Positions 10,386 to 25,519 of a DNA stretch of 32,519 nt are shown here, piece by piece. The position numbers were made by a program, and so were the translations under genes. Source of the DNA: Ettlia oleoabundans. Lineage: Eukaryota > Chlorophyta > Chlorophyceae > Chlamydomonadales. The stretch is taken from contig JAAMXP010000118.1 of NCBI GenBank assembly GCA_019693395.1, positions 1,480 through 33,998 of the forward strand. The letters are read 5' to 3'. The notes below the pieces were generated by a model. It did not search any database. It was not told where the DNA came from and saw nothing but the letters and a program-made list of their open reading frames with translations. The first letter of the stretch is position 1, and every line of letters starts with the position of its first letter.

Positions 10386-12580
10386 ATGGCTGCTACAGGC
10401 ACCAACCCGACTGCCCCGTCAGTGCACAAAAACAGGTAAGCCGCGCGGTGCACAACCGGTGTGGGGCTCCTGGTCTCCTCTCGCGGCGCCGCCGCCCCAC
10501 CTCCGCTCTGGCTGTGATAGCTCTGCCACCTAGGTATAAGCAGCTGTGTTGGTTGAAATGCTGACCATTACGGTCTGCAACAGTTTATGACAAATGCTTG
10601 ACATCAACATCTCTTGTGAATGTGTGCACAGCGCGGTGCGGCTGGAGGAGCTTGAGCTCCAGGTGCAGGTGGCCCATCAGGTGAACGCACACCTCAACTC
10701 AGAGGTGGAACGCCTCATGCTGGCAGCGGACGTGCTGCAGCAGGAAAAGGCTGCCTATGAGCGCCATATCCGCGACTTGGCCAAAAAACTTGCAGAAGCG
10801 CGGGCACAACTGCCCGAAGCTGCAGCGGCAGCAGCTGCGGCGCAGGAGGCAGCAGATGCGGAGGAGGCAGAGCAGGAGGCGGGTTCCAGGGAGCTGCAGT
10901 CAGACCGCTTTGCAGCAGCTGACAGCCTTTCAAATGGCAGCACTAGTGGCGGCGACGGCGGCGACGGTGGCAGTGGCGGCGAGCCGTGGCTGCAGCAGGC
11001 GGCGTGGCAGCGCTTCCAGCATGCCGGGCGGCGTGCCGGGTGGCTGGTTGACCCGGGGGAGGTTGTGCTGGGTGAGGTGTTAGGACAGGGCACCTTTGGC
11101 GTGGTGCACCGTGCCAGTTGGCGTGGCGGCTGCGTGGCGGTGAAGCGAGTGCAGCCGCGCAGCCGAGAGCAGGCAACCACCTTTGTGCGCGAGGTGGAAG
11201 CGCTGGCGCAGCTAAGGCATCCGCACGTCATGCAGCTCTATGCTGCCTGTGTGCACCCACCCACAGACTTCTGGCTCATTTGCGAGCTGCTCAGGTGAGC
11301 TGACAGGTGCAAGGGGCAATGCGGCAGGGTGGGACTGCTCCTGGCTTGAAGAGCATCCAAGGGTGATGCTTTGGGCGCTTGTGCCACTCTCGGCAAGCCA
11401 AGTTTGAGATCGTTTGACGGTACCCACTTACATGCTGGCACATGACTGCACTGCCAGTCCTGCTTGGCTGCCTTCCCACCATGCCTACGCCACCTGTGTT
11501 GCAGTGGAGGCACGCTGGCAACCTGGCTGTATGGCGGGCCAAGTGCACGGCGGCCACCACAGCGCAGTTTAAGCGAGCGGCTAAGAATGGCGCTGGATGT
11601 GGCTCGTGGCATGCAGGTGCTTCTATTTGTAAACGATCCTAGCCAAATGGTGTTGTTGATCGCTTTGTAAGGCAGAGATGGGTGTGCTGAAGCAGCCGGC
11701 AATGTGTGCAGCATGCATTCTCGCGGCTAAGGGGCATGGTCGCAGTGCATTGCAGGCGCTGGAGGAGCATACGCCCCAGATACTTCACAGAGACCTGAAG
11801 CCCAGCAATGTGTTCATAGACAGCACAGGCACTGCCAAAATTGCCGACTTTGGGCTGGCCCGCATCCTCTCTCCTGCTGCCATGGTGTCTCTGACTGGCG
11901 AGACTGGCAGCTACCTGTGGATGGCACCAGAGGTCATCAGGCAAGGAGCTGGCAGTGTGATCGGACACTAGGTCAAATGGAACCGCAGCGGTGTTGTATC
12001 CCGGTTCCCCTGCAACCATGCTTGTACTGCACTGTTCATTGTCCCTGCTAAACCCGTGCCAGCCAAGAGGCTTGGTCTCCCTGCCGTCCTGTGCAGGCAC
12101 GAGCCTTATGACGCACGCAGCGACTGTTGGTCGTTTGGGGTGATGCTGGTGGAGCTGCTGACGCAGACAAAGCCGTACGCACAGCTATACATGACGCCGG
12201 TGCAGGTTGCCATCCAGGTGTGGACAGGCGGGGTGTGCATGGGGCAATTGTAATGGGGGTGCTCTTGACGCCTAAGCTGTAGCACACATTTGCCGTTGAT
12301 TGCCAACCAAGCAGTCTGTTCAGTGCTCAGGCCGCCTTTCACCCTGGGGCCGCAGGTTGCTGACGGCAGCCTACACCCACAGGTGCCTGCCGACTGCCAC
12401 CCAGCATTGGCCGAGCTGCTGCTGTCTGTCTTCTCGCCAGACCCGCTGGAGCGCCCCTCCTTTGGCTTCATGGTGGCGCGGCTTGAGGCTGTGTTGCAGG
12501 ATGTGCGGCAGCACGCGGCTGCAGCACAATCAGAAGGCCTGCTGGGACGGTGGTTCAAGCCAGTGGCGGCTCGGGGATAG
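10386..12580 (+). CDS. Raf-like (TKL-type) protein kinase with N-terminal coiled coil
   Basis: Ser/Thr kinase predicted to act in cytosolic signalling. Six exons: 10386-10435, 10632-11294, 11505-11616, 11756-11940, 12097-12217, 12356-12580. Phases close, giving 451 aa. Residues about 18-75 are a Leu/Glu-rich coiled coil, followed by an Ala/Glu/Gly/Ser-rich linker. Kinase motifs: glycine loop GQGTFG at 168-173, VAVK with Lys188, HRDLKPSN at 286-293, DFG at 306-308, and a Raf/CTR1-style GSYLWMAPE ending at Glu334. The domain appears complete and catalytically competent. Intron 4 has a GC donor (CAG|GCAAGG at 11941); the GTs upstream break the conserved APEVIRHEPYD stretch. The start is inferred: 10386 has G at +4 and its 50-nt exon joins in phase, but an ATG at 10594 opening directly into exon 2 is possible. 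No known regulatory domain besides the coiled coil was recognised. Confidence 0.9.
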
Positions 12581-12670
12581 CCGCCAAGGCACCGCCCCCG
12601 CCCCCCAGTATCTGTATATGTATTGTTCATTCATCACCCCTTATTGTATCTTCATTGTCGCAAACATTGG

Positions 12671-12675
12671 TGTAA
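12671..12675 (+). terminator. Poly(A) signal TGTAA of the kinase gene
   Basis: TGTAA, the usual green-algal polyadenylation signal, lies 91 nt after the kinase stop codon and before the CTF8 start. Confidence 0.6.
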
Positions 12676-12879
12676 GGCTGAGGTTTAGCTTTGGGTTTGG
12701 GAATCGTGCACAGTCTGCCAAGCCAGGCTGAGGAACAAGTGGCCCCAGAGGAGTCAGCAGCGTGGCACAGCAGGACCGTGACGTTCAAAACCCGTGCTTA
12801 CGGCTGGCGTCCATCCAGTTGACCTCAACTGCCAGAGCTTCATCTGAACTTATGCGCAAGCCCTTGGCCACAGACCAAG

Positions 12880-13474
12880 ATGCTCGTGCCACTCAGCTCG
12901 GATGAGGGCAGCGCGCGGTCATGGGCAATGATAGAAATGCAGGGGGAGCTAGAGCGGAAAGACGGGGGCACGTTGGAGCAAGCGTTCGACGTGGGGACGC
13001 TATCTGTGTCTTCCAGCGTAAGCAACATTCGCAACGGCAGGCGGCCGCAGGTGGCGGCAGTTACAGGTCTTGCTAGTGCTATGTCTCGCTACTTGTTGGG
13101 TAGTCATCGCTGATTGCTGCTTGCTGTTGCAGGGCTCCATCATGCTCACCATTGGCTACCATCAGCTGGAAGGCAAGCGGATGGAGCTGAAGAAGCCATT
13201 TGCGGTGCTAGACCGTGCGGCAGACGCAGAGGGGCAGACCACAGAGTACAGGGTGGGCAATGTGCTGAGGGGCTATCTATAGGAATAAGTTCAGTTGCTT
13301 AGCTGAGTGAATAGCTGTTATAGACGTTGTGCAGTACACTTCTGCAGCCCCATCTCTTTTGCACCCACTGTGCATGCATTGTCACCGCAGGTGATTGGCG
13401 TGGTGCGTGAGAAGATTTTGTTCAAGGCGCGACCACGAGCACTGATTACAAAGCCAGGGGGAGTAAAAGGATGA
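12880..13474 (+). CDS. CTF8: Chromosome transmission fidelity protein 8 (CTF8)
   Basis: Small subunit of the alternative clamp loader CTF18-DCC1-CTF8-RFC, which loads PCNA and supports sister-chromatid cohesion in the nucleus. Three exons: 12880-13017, 13133-13252, 13391-13474. All introns are GT-AG and phase 0, giving 113 aa (human 121). Family hallmarks run in order: WAMIEMQGELE near residues 15-25, then IMLTIGYHQLEGK, then KKPFAVL, and C-terminal EKILFKARPRALIT (compare human KDKILFKTRPKPIIT). The start is the first ATG of the exon. The gene is downstream of and co-oriented with the kinase gene (299 bp apart) and convergent with the EF-hand gene, only 88 bp between stop codons. Confidence 0.93.
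13446..13450 (-). terminator. Candidate poly(A) signal TGTAA of the EF-hand gene, inside the CTF8 coding exon
   Basis: This is the first TGTAA on the minus strand downstream of the EF-hand stop (13563); none occurs between 13451 and 13562. It falls within the last coding exon of the convergent CTF8 gene. Confidence 0.45.
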
Positions 13475-13547
13475 AGTGGAGGGGTTGATCCAGCACCACA
13501 ACCACTTTCATAAGTATTTGATGGCTACCCTTTGGGTGATGCCGCCA

Positions 13548-13552
13548 TGTAA
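13548..13552 (+). terminator. Poly(A) signal TGTAA of CTF8
   Basis: TGTAA 73 nt after the CTF8 stop. It ends 10 bp before the antiparallel stop codon of the EF-hand gene, so cleavage is expected at or inside that gene's last exon. Confidence 0.6.
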
Positions 13553-13562
13553 GGTTGCGCCC

Positions 13563-14748
13563 CTACTTAGCAGCGATGGCCGGTGCTCCGGATGAGGGAG
13601 CATTGCTGGCCCCCTGCCTGCTCTTCATGGTTGGCCGGCTGCGGATTTGCTGCAGCTGGTGCATGTGCAAGCAGCTGAGGAACTCGGTGAGGCTGAGGGT
13701 CTTGCCGCTGTTGAGGTCTGCCGTGCCAAACACCGCCGCCAGCTCCTCATCCAGAGCCTCCTGCACATACACAATACACATCAGCCCAGCACACAAACAG
13801 GCAGGCAGGCAGGCACAAATGGGGCACTACATTTCCGTGTCTTACAGTACAGTTGAAACAAGATCAACCGAGGATGCTGCTCCCAGGCCTCAGCTGGCTG
13901 CTGGGACGCATCTGAGGCAGACAAATAGCCCCGTCCTGCAGTTGCCGGCCATAATTGCTGATGGTCGTAATGGTGAATCTGCCCTGTGCACACGTGCCTT
14001 GCCCACTCTCAGGTACACAATCTTCATGGCCTCCTCCAGCGTCACCCGCCCGCTGCCGCCGCGATCGTGCAGCAGGAACAGCACCACATTGTACAAACCA
14101 CGGGGCTCCGTGCCTGGGCCAAGCAGGACAACAGCAGCGGCGGGGGCATGCCACGGTAACTGATGTCAGGCAATGCAAGAACCATTATGCACAGCATCAC
14201 TGCCTGTATGCTGTGATCTGCCAGCGGCATCAATACAAAAGACAGTCACAGCGTTCAAGTCGGCTTACCTGCTTTGTCCGCCTGGCAGCGCTGCCACATT
14301 GCCTGGAACTCGGGCCAGTTGATGAGTCCATCGCAGTCCTCATCCACCTCCCAAATCATGTCCTCCAACTCCGACTTCCGCCACGAGAGATTGCGCGGTG
14401 GCGATTGAAGGCTGTTAAGAGGGTGCTGGGGTGCAGGAAGGCAAGCAGGCACTGGATATCGCACTGAACCCGCCGCACCTTCTTGGCGTTGTGCCCCAGT
14501 GCATCAAAGTAACCCCGCAACTCGTCTGAATCGATGTGGCCATCGTGGTTGGAGTCAAGCAGCTCAAAGGTCATGCGCAGCTGCTGAGCCTCGTTTTTTC
14601 GCGCAAAGCGCTCCTGCGGAAGGAGAGCACGCCATGGGAGCGGCGCCGCCGGTGAGCGGCCAGTGGGTCGGACCAGGGCCTCAGGGCGGATCAAACCCAG
14701 TTTTCTCGTGCAACAAGCTTTGCTTACTCTTGACAGCTCTGTTGCCAT
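13563..14748 (-). CDS. Four-EF-hand calcium-binding protein (calmodulin-like)
   Basis: Probable calcium sensor. Five exons (minus strand): 14728-14748, 14479-14613, 14269-14374, 14007-14113, 13563-13760; phases close, giving 188 aa. EF-hand 1 (loop DSNHDGHIDSDE, 27-38) and EF-hand 2 (loop DEDCDGLINWPE, 63-74) are canonical. EF-hand 3 (DRGGSGRVTLEE) and EF-hand 4 (DLNSGKTLSLTE) keep the fold pattern but lack acidic ligands, so they probably bind calcium weakly or not at all. Exon 1 encodes only seven residues. The exon 3 acceptor was chosen to keep calmodulin spacing (AKK|SELEDMIWEVDED); an in-frame acceptor upstream at 14426 would insert 17 residues. Asn/Pro/Ser/Ala-rich tail. I could not assign a specific subfamily. 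Head-to-head with the HSBP1-like gene. Confidence 0.88.
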
Positions 14749-15026
14749 GGCTGCAGGGGGAGGCTGTCGCTGGGCTCGGCAGCCTTGAGGTGTGTCGGAG
14801 TGCTTCCGGAAGTGGATAAAGGCGTTGTTCAGTCAGTACAAATATAATATGCTGTATGCGTGGCGAATCGTCGTCAACTGAAAACGCTGACTCAGTCCAC
14901 GGGTTCGTGTGTGTAGAGCTCGGGTGGCTTCAACGTATTTTGCACGAAATTTCGTCACGAGATTGGATAGCTGGACTCACGCTGTGACATGGTGAGGCGC
15001 GCACCTGCGCCTGCGATGGCCAGGCG
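14749..15026. promoter_or_regulatory. Divergent promoter region of the EF-hand and HSBP1-like genes
   Basis: This 278-bp spacer between divergent starts contains an AT-rich TATA-like stretch (AATATAATAT, 14841-14850), a TGACTCA motif (14888-14894), and a 12-bp perfect palindrome at 14944-14955. The palindrome centres on GAA-AT-TTC, the core of a heat-shock element. Assigning any of these to a particular gene is inference. Confidence 0.55.
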
Positions 15027-15443
15027 ATGGCACTATCAACAAGAAGAAGAACAACAAGAAGAAGGACAGTGGGTCCCTTGGCTGACATGCAGGCCGCTCC
15101 AAGCGCAGCACTAGCCCACTTCAAGCTAATGCAAACGCCACCCCAGGGCTCACAAGACCCCGCAACCTTTGTAAGGCAGCAGGTTGCAGCCTGCCGCCCT
15201 TGCCCTTGCCACCACCGTGTCAGTGCACTGCCACTGGTGTCTATACTGACACTCTGACCCTGGCATGCTTGCCCATGCTACTGCATGCAGGCAGAATGTT
15301 TGTTGCACGACATGCGTGTCAAAATGCAAGCAGCATCATCCAGGGTGACTGCCCGATTGGAGGCTGCACAGCAGCAAATCGACACCCTTGAGCATGAGCT
15401 GCTGGGCGCTCTCGCAGAGCACCCGCTCCCAGGCAGACGATGA
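15027..15443 (+). CDS. HSBP1: Heat shock factor binding protein 1-like small coiled-coil protein
   Basis: HSBP1 family proteins form coiled-coil oligomers, bind the trimerisation region of heat shock factor and dampen the heat-shock response. Two exons: 15027-15170 and 15291-15443, joined in phase 0 at TTT|GTAAGG. The join gives DPATFAECLLHDMRVKMQ, which aligns without gaps to human HSBP1 DLTSVVQTLLQQMQDKFQ; heptad-spaced hydrophobics continue through RLEAAQQQIDTLEHEL. From ATG 15027 the protein is 98 aa, with an Arg/Thr-rich N-terminus encoded by an AAG/AAC-rich repeat. From the in-frame ATG at 15087 it is 78 aa, nearly the family size (76), so the later start may be the real one. No other domain. 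The family call rests on one conserved segment. Confidence 0.78.
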
Positions 15444-15496
15444 GGGCTGCTATTGGCAGGCTGGATGGGTGCACACGCGTTTGAATGCCAGCTGAA

Positions 15497-15501
15497 TGTA
15501 A
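15497..15501 (+). terminator. Poly(A) signal TGTAA of the HSBP1-like gene
   Basis: TGTAA 54 nt after the stop codon, in the 122-bp space before the convergent rhodanese gene's stop. Confidence 0.6.
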
Positions 15502-15565
15502 TTGACTGCTTTGCCATCAGCGTGGACTCTGCGACCGCGAGGCAGACGATAGCAGCCGGTGGGTG

Positions 15566-17320
15566 TCACATGACGGGTATGCCCAGCTGCGCCAGCTCCA
15601 GGCCCCCAGCCTCGGCATTCACTGGCTCAACCTGAAAGGCCTCCGCCTCGGGCGGCGCATCCTGCAGCTTGTAGCCGCGATAGGGCTTGACGGAGGGGTC
15701 CAGCCGCCATCCGTACACGCCCTGCCGCAGCACCAGGCAACGCTGCAGGCCAGCATCCTGCGCTAGCTGCGCTGCCCAGCCAGACCGGGTGTTGGTGCGG
15801 CCTGCCAGGAAAAGCGGAGGGACTATATTTGAGAACAGGGGGCATGCTGCAGCAGTGCAGGTCTTCTCAGAGCAATTTAGAATTAATATGCAAACGCTAA
15901 CTTGCACCTGTATCTTGTTGACAGAGCGAGGCTCAATACTCTTAACATACATCTTTACTTGCTGCCAACCCCGCCACAAACTCTCACACGAGAAGATGAC
16001 TAGGTCCTCAGGGCCTGGCTTTGGGAAGCGGTACTGGTTGGCAAACTGGTCTGGCGGCAGAGACAGCGCACTAGGCAGCTGGTCCACTGCGTGAACGGAA
16101 GGGGTACAGAAGGGCAGGAGGGAGGTAAACATGGTGGTGCTGTGGATCGGCACGAAACAGCTGCACTGTAAACGTGCACCAACAATTGCTGGCCCCATAA
16201 AACAACAACCGAGAATGTTCCCGCTGTCTGCTACGCTCTTGAAATTCACGCTTTGCGCATATTCACAGAACCGCAGCGCACCCGGTATGTGCATGGCTCC
16301 CTTGATTGAGCCATAAAGGGCACGCTCATCACTTCGCCGCACGTCAATGAGCGTGAGAGGCGGCGCATGCACCACCTCCGCCTCTGCACACATGCCCAGC
16401 AGCACCGCCAGTGCATCCCTGTTGATGAACCGCAGGTCTGCCTGGGGCTGTGCACCTGCACCTGCACCCCCCGCTGCTGGCAGCAGCTGCAGCCCTCCTT
16501 CTAGCACCAAGGATCGCTGGAAGCCGCAGCTGGCTGCTGCCGCCGCCGCCCTCAGCTTTTCCTCCTCTGTGTCCCCCACAAACACCAGCATGTAGTGGGG
16601 CTTGGGGAAGGGCACGCCCTGAAAGGCCTCGCCCCACGCAGCCTCAGAACCCAGCACCGATGCCACGCGGGACTCTGCACTCCAGGCAGCAAATGGACAG
16701 GCAGGTGACGGTTGATTTGCAGCTGTGCAGCGGGGAGTGTGTGTGCGCGTGTGCTGTGCGTGCGCGCGTGTGTGGAAGGGGTGGGGTTTAGGGGAAGGGG
16801 GGTAATGGCCGCATCGCCACCTGGTACCCTTTTAATCGGCAACAGTGTCAGTATAGTGTGGAGAGCACGCATGGATTGGCCATCCAACAATATACTTGGC
16901 TCTCCCTCACCTGGCAGGCGCAGTGCCCCCCGCAGCTCGGCTGGCAGCGCTTCATGCGGGCCCGAAGTGCGCAGCGAAAAGATGTGATGCGGGTACGGGC
17001 CTGTCTCAACCTGCAGCAAGACCCAAATGGATCAGTTATGGGGTGATGCAACAGCTACTCGCGTGCCTGCTGCTTTCTACTGGCGACCACAGCAGCCTGC
17101 CGGCTGGATCCACAAATAACCAGCTCACCAGCATGCGCAGTGCGACAGGTGAAAGGCGTGCAAAGAAGCGTCCCAGGGTGCGGCGGGAGGCCTGCTTGCC
17201 GCTCTCCTCCTCCTGTCGCTTGCGGTTGAGCTCAGCACGCAGCCAGCGCACGCCCCAGGCAAGCAGTGTCAGGAGCAGCGCACTGGTCACGCTGCCCCCT
17301 GCATTGTTGATCAAAGCCAT
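15566..17320 (-). CDS. Rhodanese-domain protein with N-terminal membrane anchor
   Basis: Probable sulfurtransferase or related persulfide enzyme. Five exons (minus strand): 17129-17320, 16911-17010, 16282-16674, 15988-16086, 15566-15801; phases close, giving 339 aa. Residues about 10-27 form one hydrophobic segment (SALLLTLLAWGVRWL) followed by a basic, charged stretch: a likely signal anchor. Residues about 65-190 are poorly conserved and might be a degenerate first domain. The rhodanese domain begins with LTLIDVRRSDE, continues to GSIKGAMHIP, and has an active loop CRTNTRS with Cys262. The TGC codon of Cys262 is built across intron 4, which supports that splice. GVYGW follows as expected. 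Cellular location and substrate are unknown. Convergent with the HSBP1-like gene, divergent from MEMO1. Confidence 0.87.
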
Positions 17321-18065
17321 ACTGGCTGGTGGCCTCTAGCAAAGATGCTGCAGCAGCATGACACACCAAGGGAGGGCGTGGTTGGTGTAACTAAACGAGA
17401 AAACCGGCAACAGGCGGCCCCGCTGTGTTGGCAGCAACAGCGTTAGCATGTCATCTCATGACACAAAGGTTGCACAGCTCACATGGCTCGCTTCTGTGAT
17501 CTTAGATCAACACATGGACTAGACTATGCGCTGTGCAGATGGCGGGAAGTCGAGAGATGGCAGGTGATAACGCGCGGCAATGTTGGGCTGTGCCGTGATT
17601 GATATGCCGACAATTTCATTGCACTTTCAACAATGAAGGAACAGCAGACAATAAGAGGTACACCAGGCAGTACTCAGGGGCTCTGCTGGCTTTGTGTCGT
17701 AGACCCGCTCTTCGCTCTACGGTGGCATGTTTTGGTAATGCTTTGCACGTAAGAAGACTGTTCGAGCTTTCTTGAGGTGCGAATAGGGTTGTGGCACTTG
17801 GGGACACCGGCCGAGCGCACTGGGCATGTTGCCTTGCCCAGCTTGTAGGTCCTAATGAGGCCAAATGCTCAGTGACACGCTGTAACACTCCCGGAACGTG
17901 GCTGGGTGTAGGCCCAACTTCCAGACGCCTGGCGCTGGCGGAGGCGCCTGCCTGGCTGGGAGCCTGTACTGCTCAACCCAAACAGAAGCTACTTTACAAA
18001 ACCTTGTTTTGTTTGAGACACTTGTTACTGCAATTGATGGTGACCATTGCGTAGTAGCTGGCTCC
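17321..18065. other. Intergenic: divergent region between the rhodanese and MEMO1 genes
   Basis: This 745-bp spacer between divergent start codons should hold both promoters. I see no domain-bearing open frame, no tRNA-like fold and no strong repeat. Short frames here have no recognisable similarity. Confidence 0.55.
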
Positions 18066-20139
18066 ATGCCGCGAACCAGAGCCGCCACTCACGCGGGTAC
18101 TTGGTACTCGAGCCAAGGCGAGGGCTTGCTGGGCAGCCTGCGTGCTCCATGCTGCTATCAACGCCTCCAACACATGCATGCGTAAGCATGGCAATCAAGC
18201 ACACATAAATTCCTTGTACATGTTGTGCACGAAGCACCGCTTTGCTCCGTCATTCTCCAAGGTTGATTGTATCCTTTGCTTCCCTCTTTGCAGCGGGAGA
18301 GCTGCAAAGGCAGCTGAAGACGTGGCTGAACGAGGCAGAGGCAGTGGAGGGGCAGCATTCCAGAGCCATCATAGCGCCACACGCTGGGTACCGGTGCGCA
18401 TTACCACGTGTACTGCCTCATACTCGTGTGAGTTCAGTACTGTCAAGTTGCGGGTGCCGCTGGCTCTTGATCTGCCTCTGCCCCTCCCCCTGCAGGTACT
18501 CGGGTCATGTAGCTGCGTATGCCTACAAGCAGATAGACCCCAGCAAAGTGTGAGCCTCTTTGTGGCTGCTCTTACTGTTACTGTAACTATCTGCATGGCG
18601 GCACCCGTGCGACACCACAGCCTCGCCTTGTTTGAGATTAGCTGCAGCCAACCCCCCTCAGCCATGTCCACCCACTCATTGTGCCTTCTGCTGCTTGCAG
18701 GCGTCGAGTGTTCCTGCTAGGGCCCTCTCATCACTTCTACTCCAAACATTGCCTGCTATCTCCCGCCGTGGAGTATGCAACACCATTGGGTGTGTTTCTG
18801 CCGCCACTGCCCTCACCACCGGCACCCAATGTCACTGCTGGGCCATCGCAATCAGTCACAGGTTTCTCTGCTCGCTTTGCCATTTTCCACTGTGACATGG
18901 CAGGCTGTCCGCCTGTCTCATGTGTCTGGTATGCCTCCACCGTCGTTCACCGGCAGGCTGCGCCTCCATTGATGCCGAGGTGTATGCCCAGCTGCGAGCC
19001 ACTGGCAAGTTCCTGGAGATGCGTGGCGATGCCGACGAGGCTGAGCACAGCCTGGAGCTGCACCTGCCCTACATACTGCACGTCATGGCGGGGCACACCT
19101 TCACTCTGGTGCCCATTGTGGTGGGAGCGCTCAGCGCAGAGTCGGGTGCGTGGATGGCAGGGGCATGCTGGGGTGTAGATGTGTGGGAGGAGGCACGGAC
19201 ACGGGCTTGCCGGCCTCTCTCTGCTCTTCAATCAGACAGCACTTCATCACGCAACCTGCCGACAAGGCAAGGAAGATTTCCTCATGTCTGGACAGAGACC
19301 AGCCCATGACCATTGCCTTGGACTTGATGAGCAAGAACCTGCCTTTCCCTTGCCCATCACGTTCTGACATGCACTTTGCTCCCTGCTCTAGCACCCTGCT
19401 CCTGCTTTGTGTGCTCCCCCTGTTTCATGTGGAGGGCGCTGCGGGTGGCCGCTGGCCCCACCTCACAGCTGTACTTGCCTTGTTTTATTGGCACACGTGC
19501 TCCATGCCCATGTGTGCAGAGGCTGCCTACGGTCGGCTGCTGGCCCCTTACCTGGACGACCCCGCCAACCTCTTTGTCATCAGCTCAGACTTCTGCCATT
19601 GGGGCAGGCGCTTTAACTACACATACTACGACCCCACGCAGGTACGCGTACACAGCTGATGCCAGACCAACCACATTCACGATGCAGCAGCAACCCTCGA
19701 TGTTTTTCGCACGCGCCCCGCAAGCCCCCTTCGCCCCTGCCGCCCACCACCACCAGTATTACCATACAATGCCTGCTTGGCCCCGGTGCCTCTGGTGTTG
19801 CTCAGCTTCTAAGCCCCCCGTCACCCCCCCCTTCAATCCTTGTTTTGGTTGCAGGGCCCCATTTATGCCAGCATTGAGTGGCTGGACCGTCAGGGTATGG
19901 AGCTCATAGAGGCGCAGGATGCGCCCGGCTTCCAGGCCTACCTGAAACAATTTGGGAACACCATCTGCGGCCGGCACCCCACCGCTGTACTGCTGCATGC
20001 CCTGCGTCACTGTGCCACAAAGTTTTCGGTGCGATTCACAAAGTACGACCAGTCCCACCGCTGCACTAGCCAGCAGGACAGCAGCGTGAGCTACGCGTCG
20101 GCGGTGGTCCTAACAGTGGCAACGGGGGCATCGCGGTAA
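18066..20139 (+). CDS. MEMO1: MEMO1 family protein
   Basis: MEMO family, conserved from archaea to humans; the human protein is a copper-binding redox/signalling factor. Seven exons: 18066-18117, 18294-18393, 18496-18549, 18701-18789, 18957-19145, 19520-19641, 19855-20139. Phases close, giving 296 aa (human 297). Conserved blocks: HAGTWY near the start, IIAPHAGYRYSG (His47), LLGPSHH (His79), EHSLELHLPY, FVISSDFCHWG, NTICGRHP (Cys240), QDSSVSYAS. The human copper ligands His49/His81/Cys244 correspond to His47/His79/Cys240. Intron 1 has a non-GT donor, CAAG|GCGAGG at 18118. It gives exactly the human spacing between WY and the next conserved Trp, whereas the nearest GT donor adds eight residues. 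Function in algae is not established. Confidence 0.95.
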
Positions 20140-20284
20140 CAGCTACAAATGCCTTAGCGTGGGTGAAGAGCGGCGCAAGTCCAATTATTTACTGATTGCC
20201 ATATGATACCAAGCTATAGGTTGATTACCTTCAAAAGATACCTTTTAAATTCTAAGTGTCACCTAAACATGACTTATCATGGAG

Positions 20285-20289
20285 TGTAA
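20285..20289 (+). terminator. Poly(A) signal TGTAA of MEMO1
   Basis: TGTAA 146 nt after the MEMO1 stop, in an unusually AT-rich 3' stretch (about 20180-20290). Confidence 0.55.
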
Positions 20290-20299
20290 CCCATGGTGA

Positions 20300-20304
20300 T
20301 TACA
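20300..20304 (-). terminator. Poly(A) signal TGTAA of PEX1
   Basis: Minus-strand TGTAA, 73 nt downstream of the PEX1 stop. It lies 10 bp from the oppositely oriented MEMO1 signal, so the two convergent mRNAs should abut or overlap. Confidence 0.55.
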
Positions 20305-20376
20305 CAGACTGACTTCCAAATCTGAGTGATGCTACTCATGGGCGGCTAGAGGGGGGTGTTGAATCAGCCACTTCCC

Positions 20377-25519
<5,143 letters not shown>

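Noticed and set aside
18118..18150. GT donor downstream of the proposed GC donor in MEMO1 intron 1
   Set aside because: It is phase-compatible but adds eight residues where human MEMO1 has none; the GC donor gives the exact spacing. Not fully excluded.
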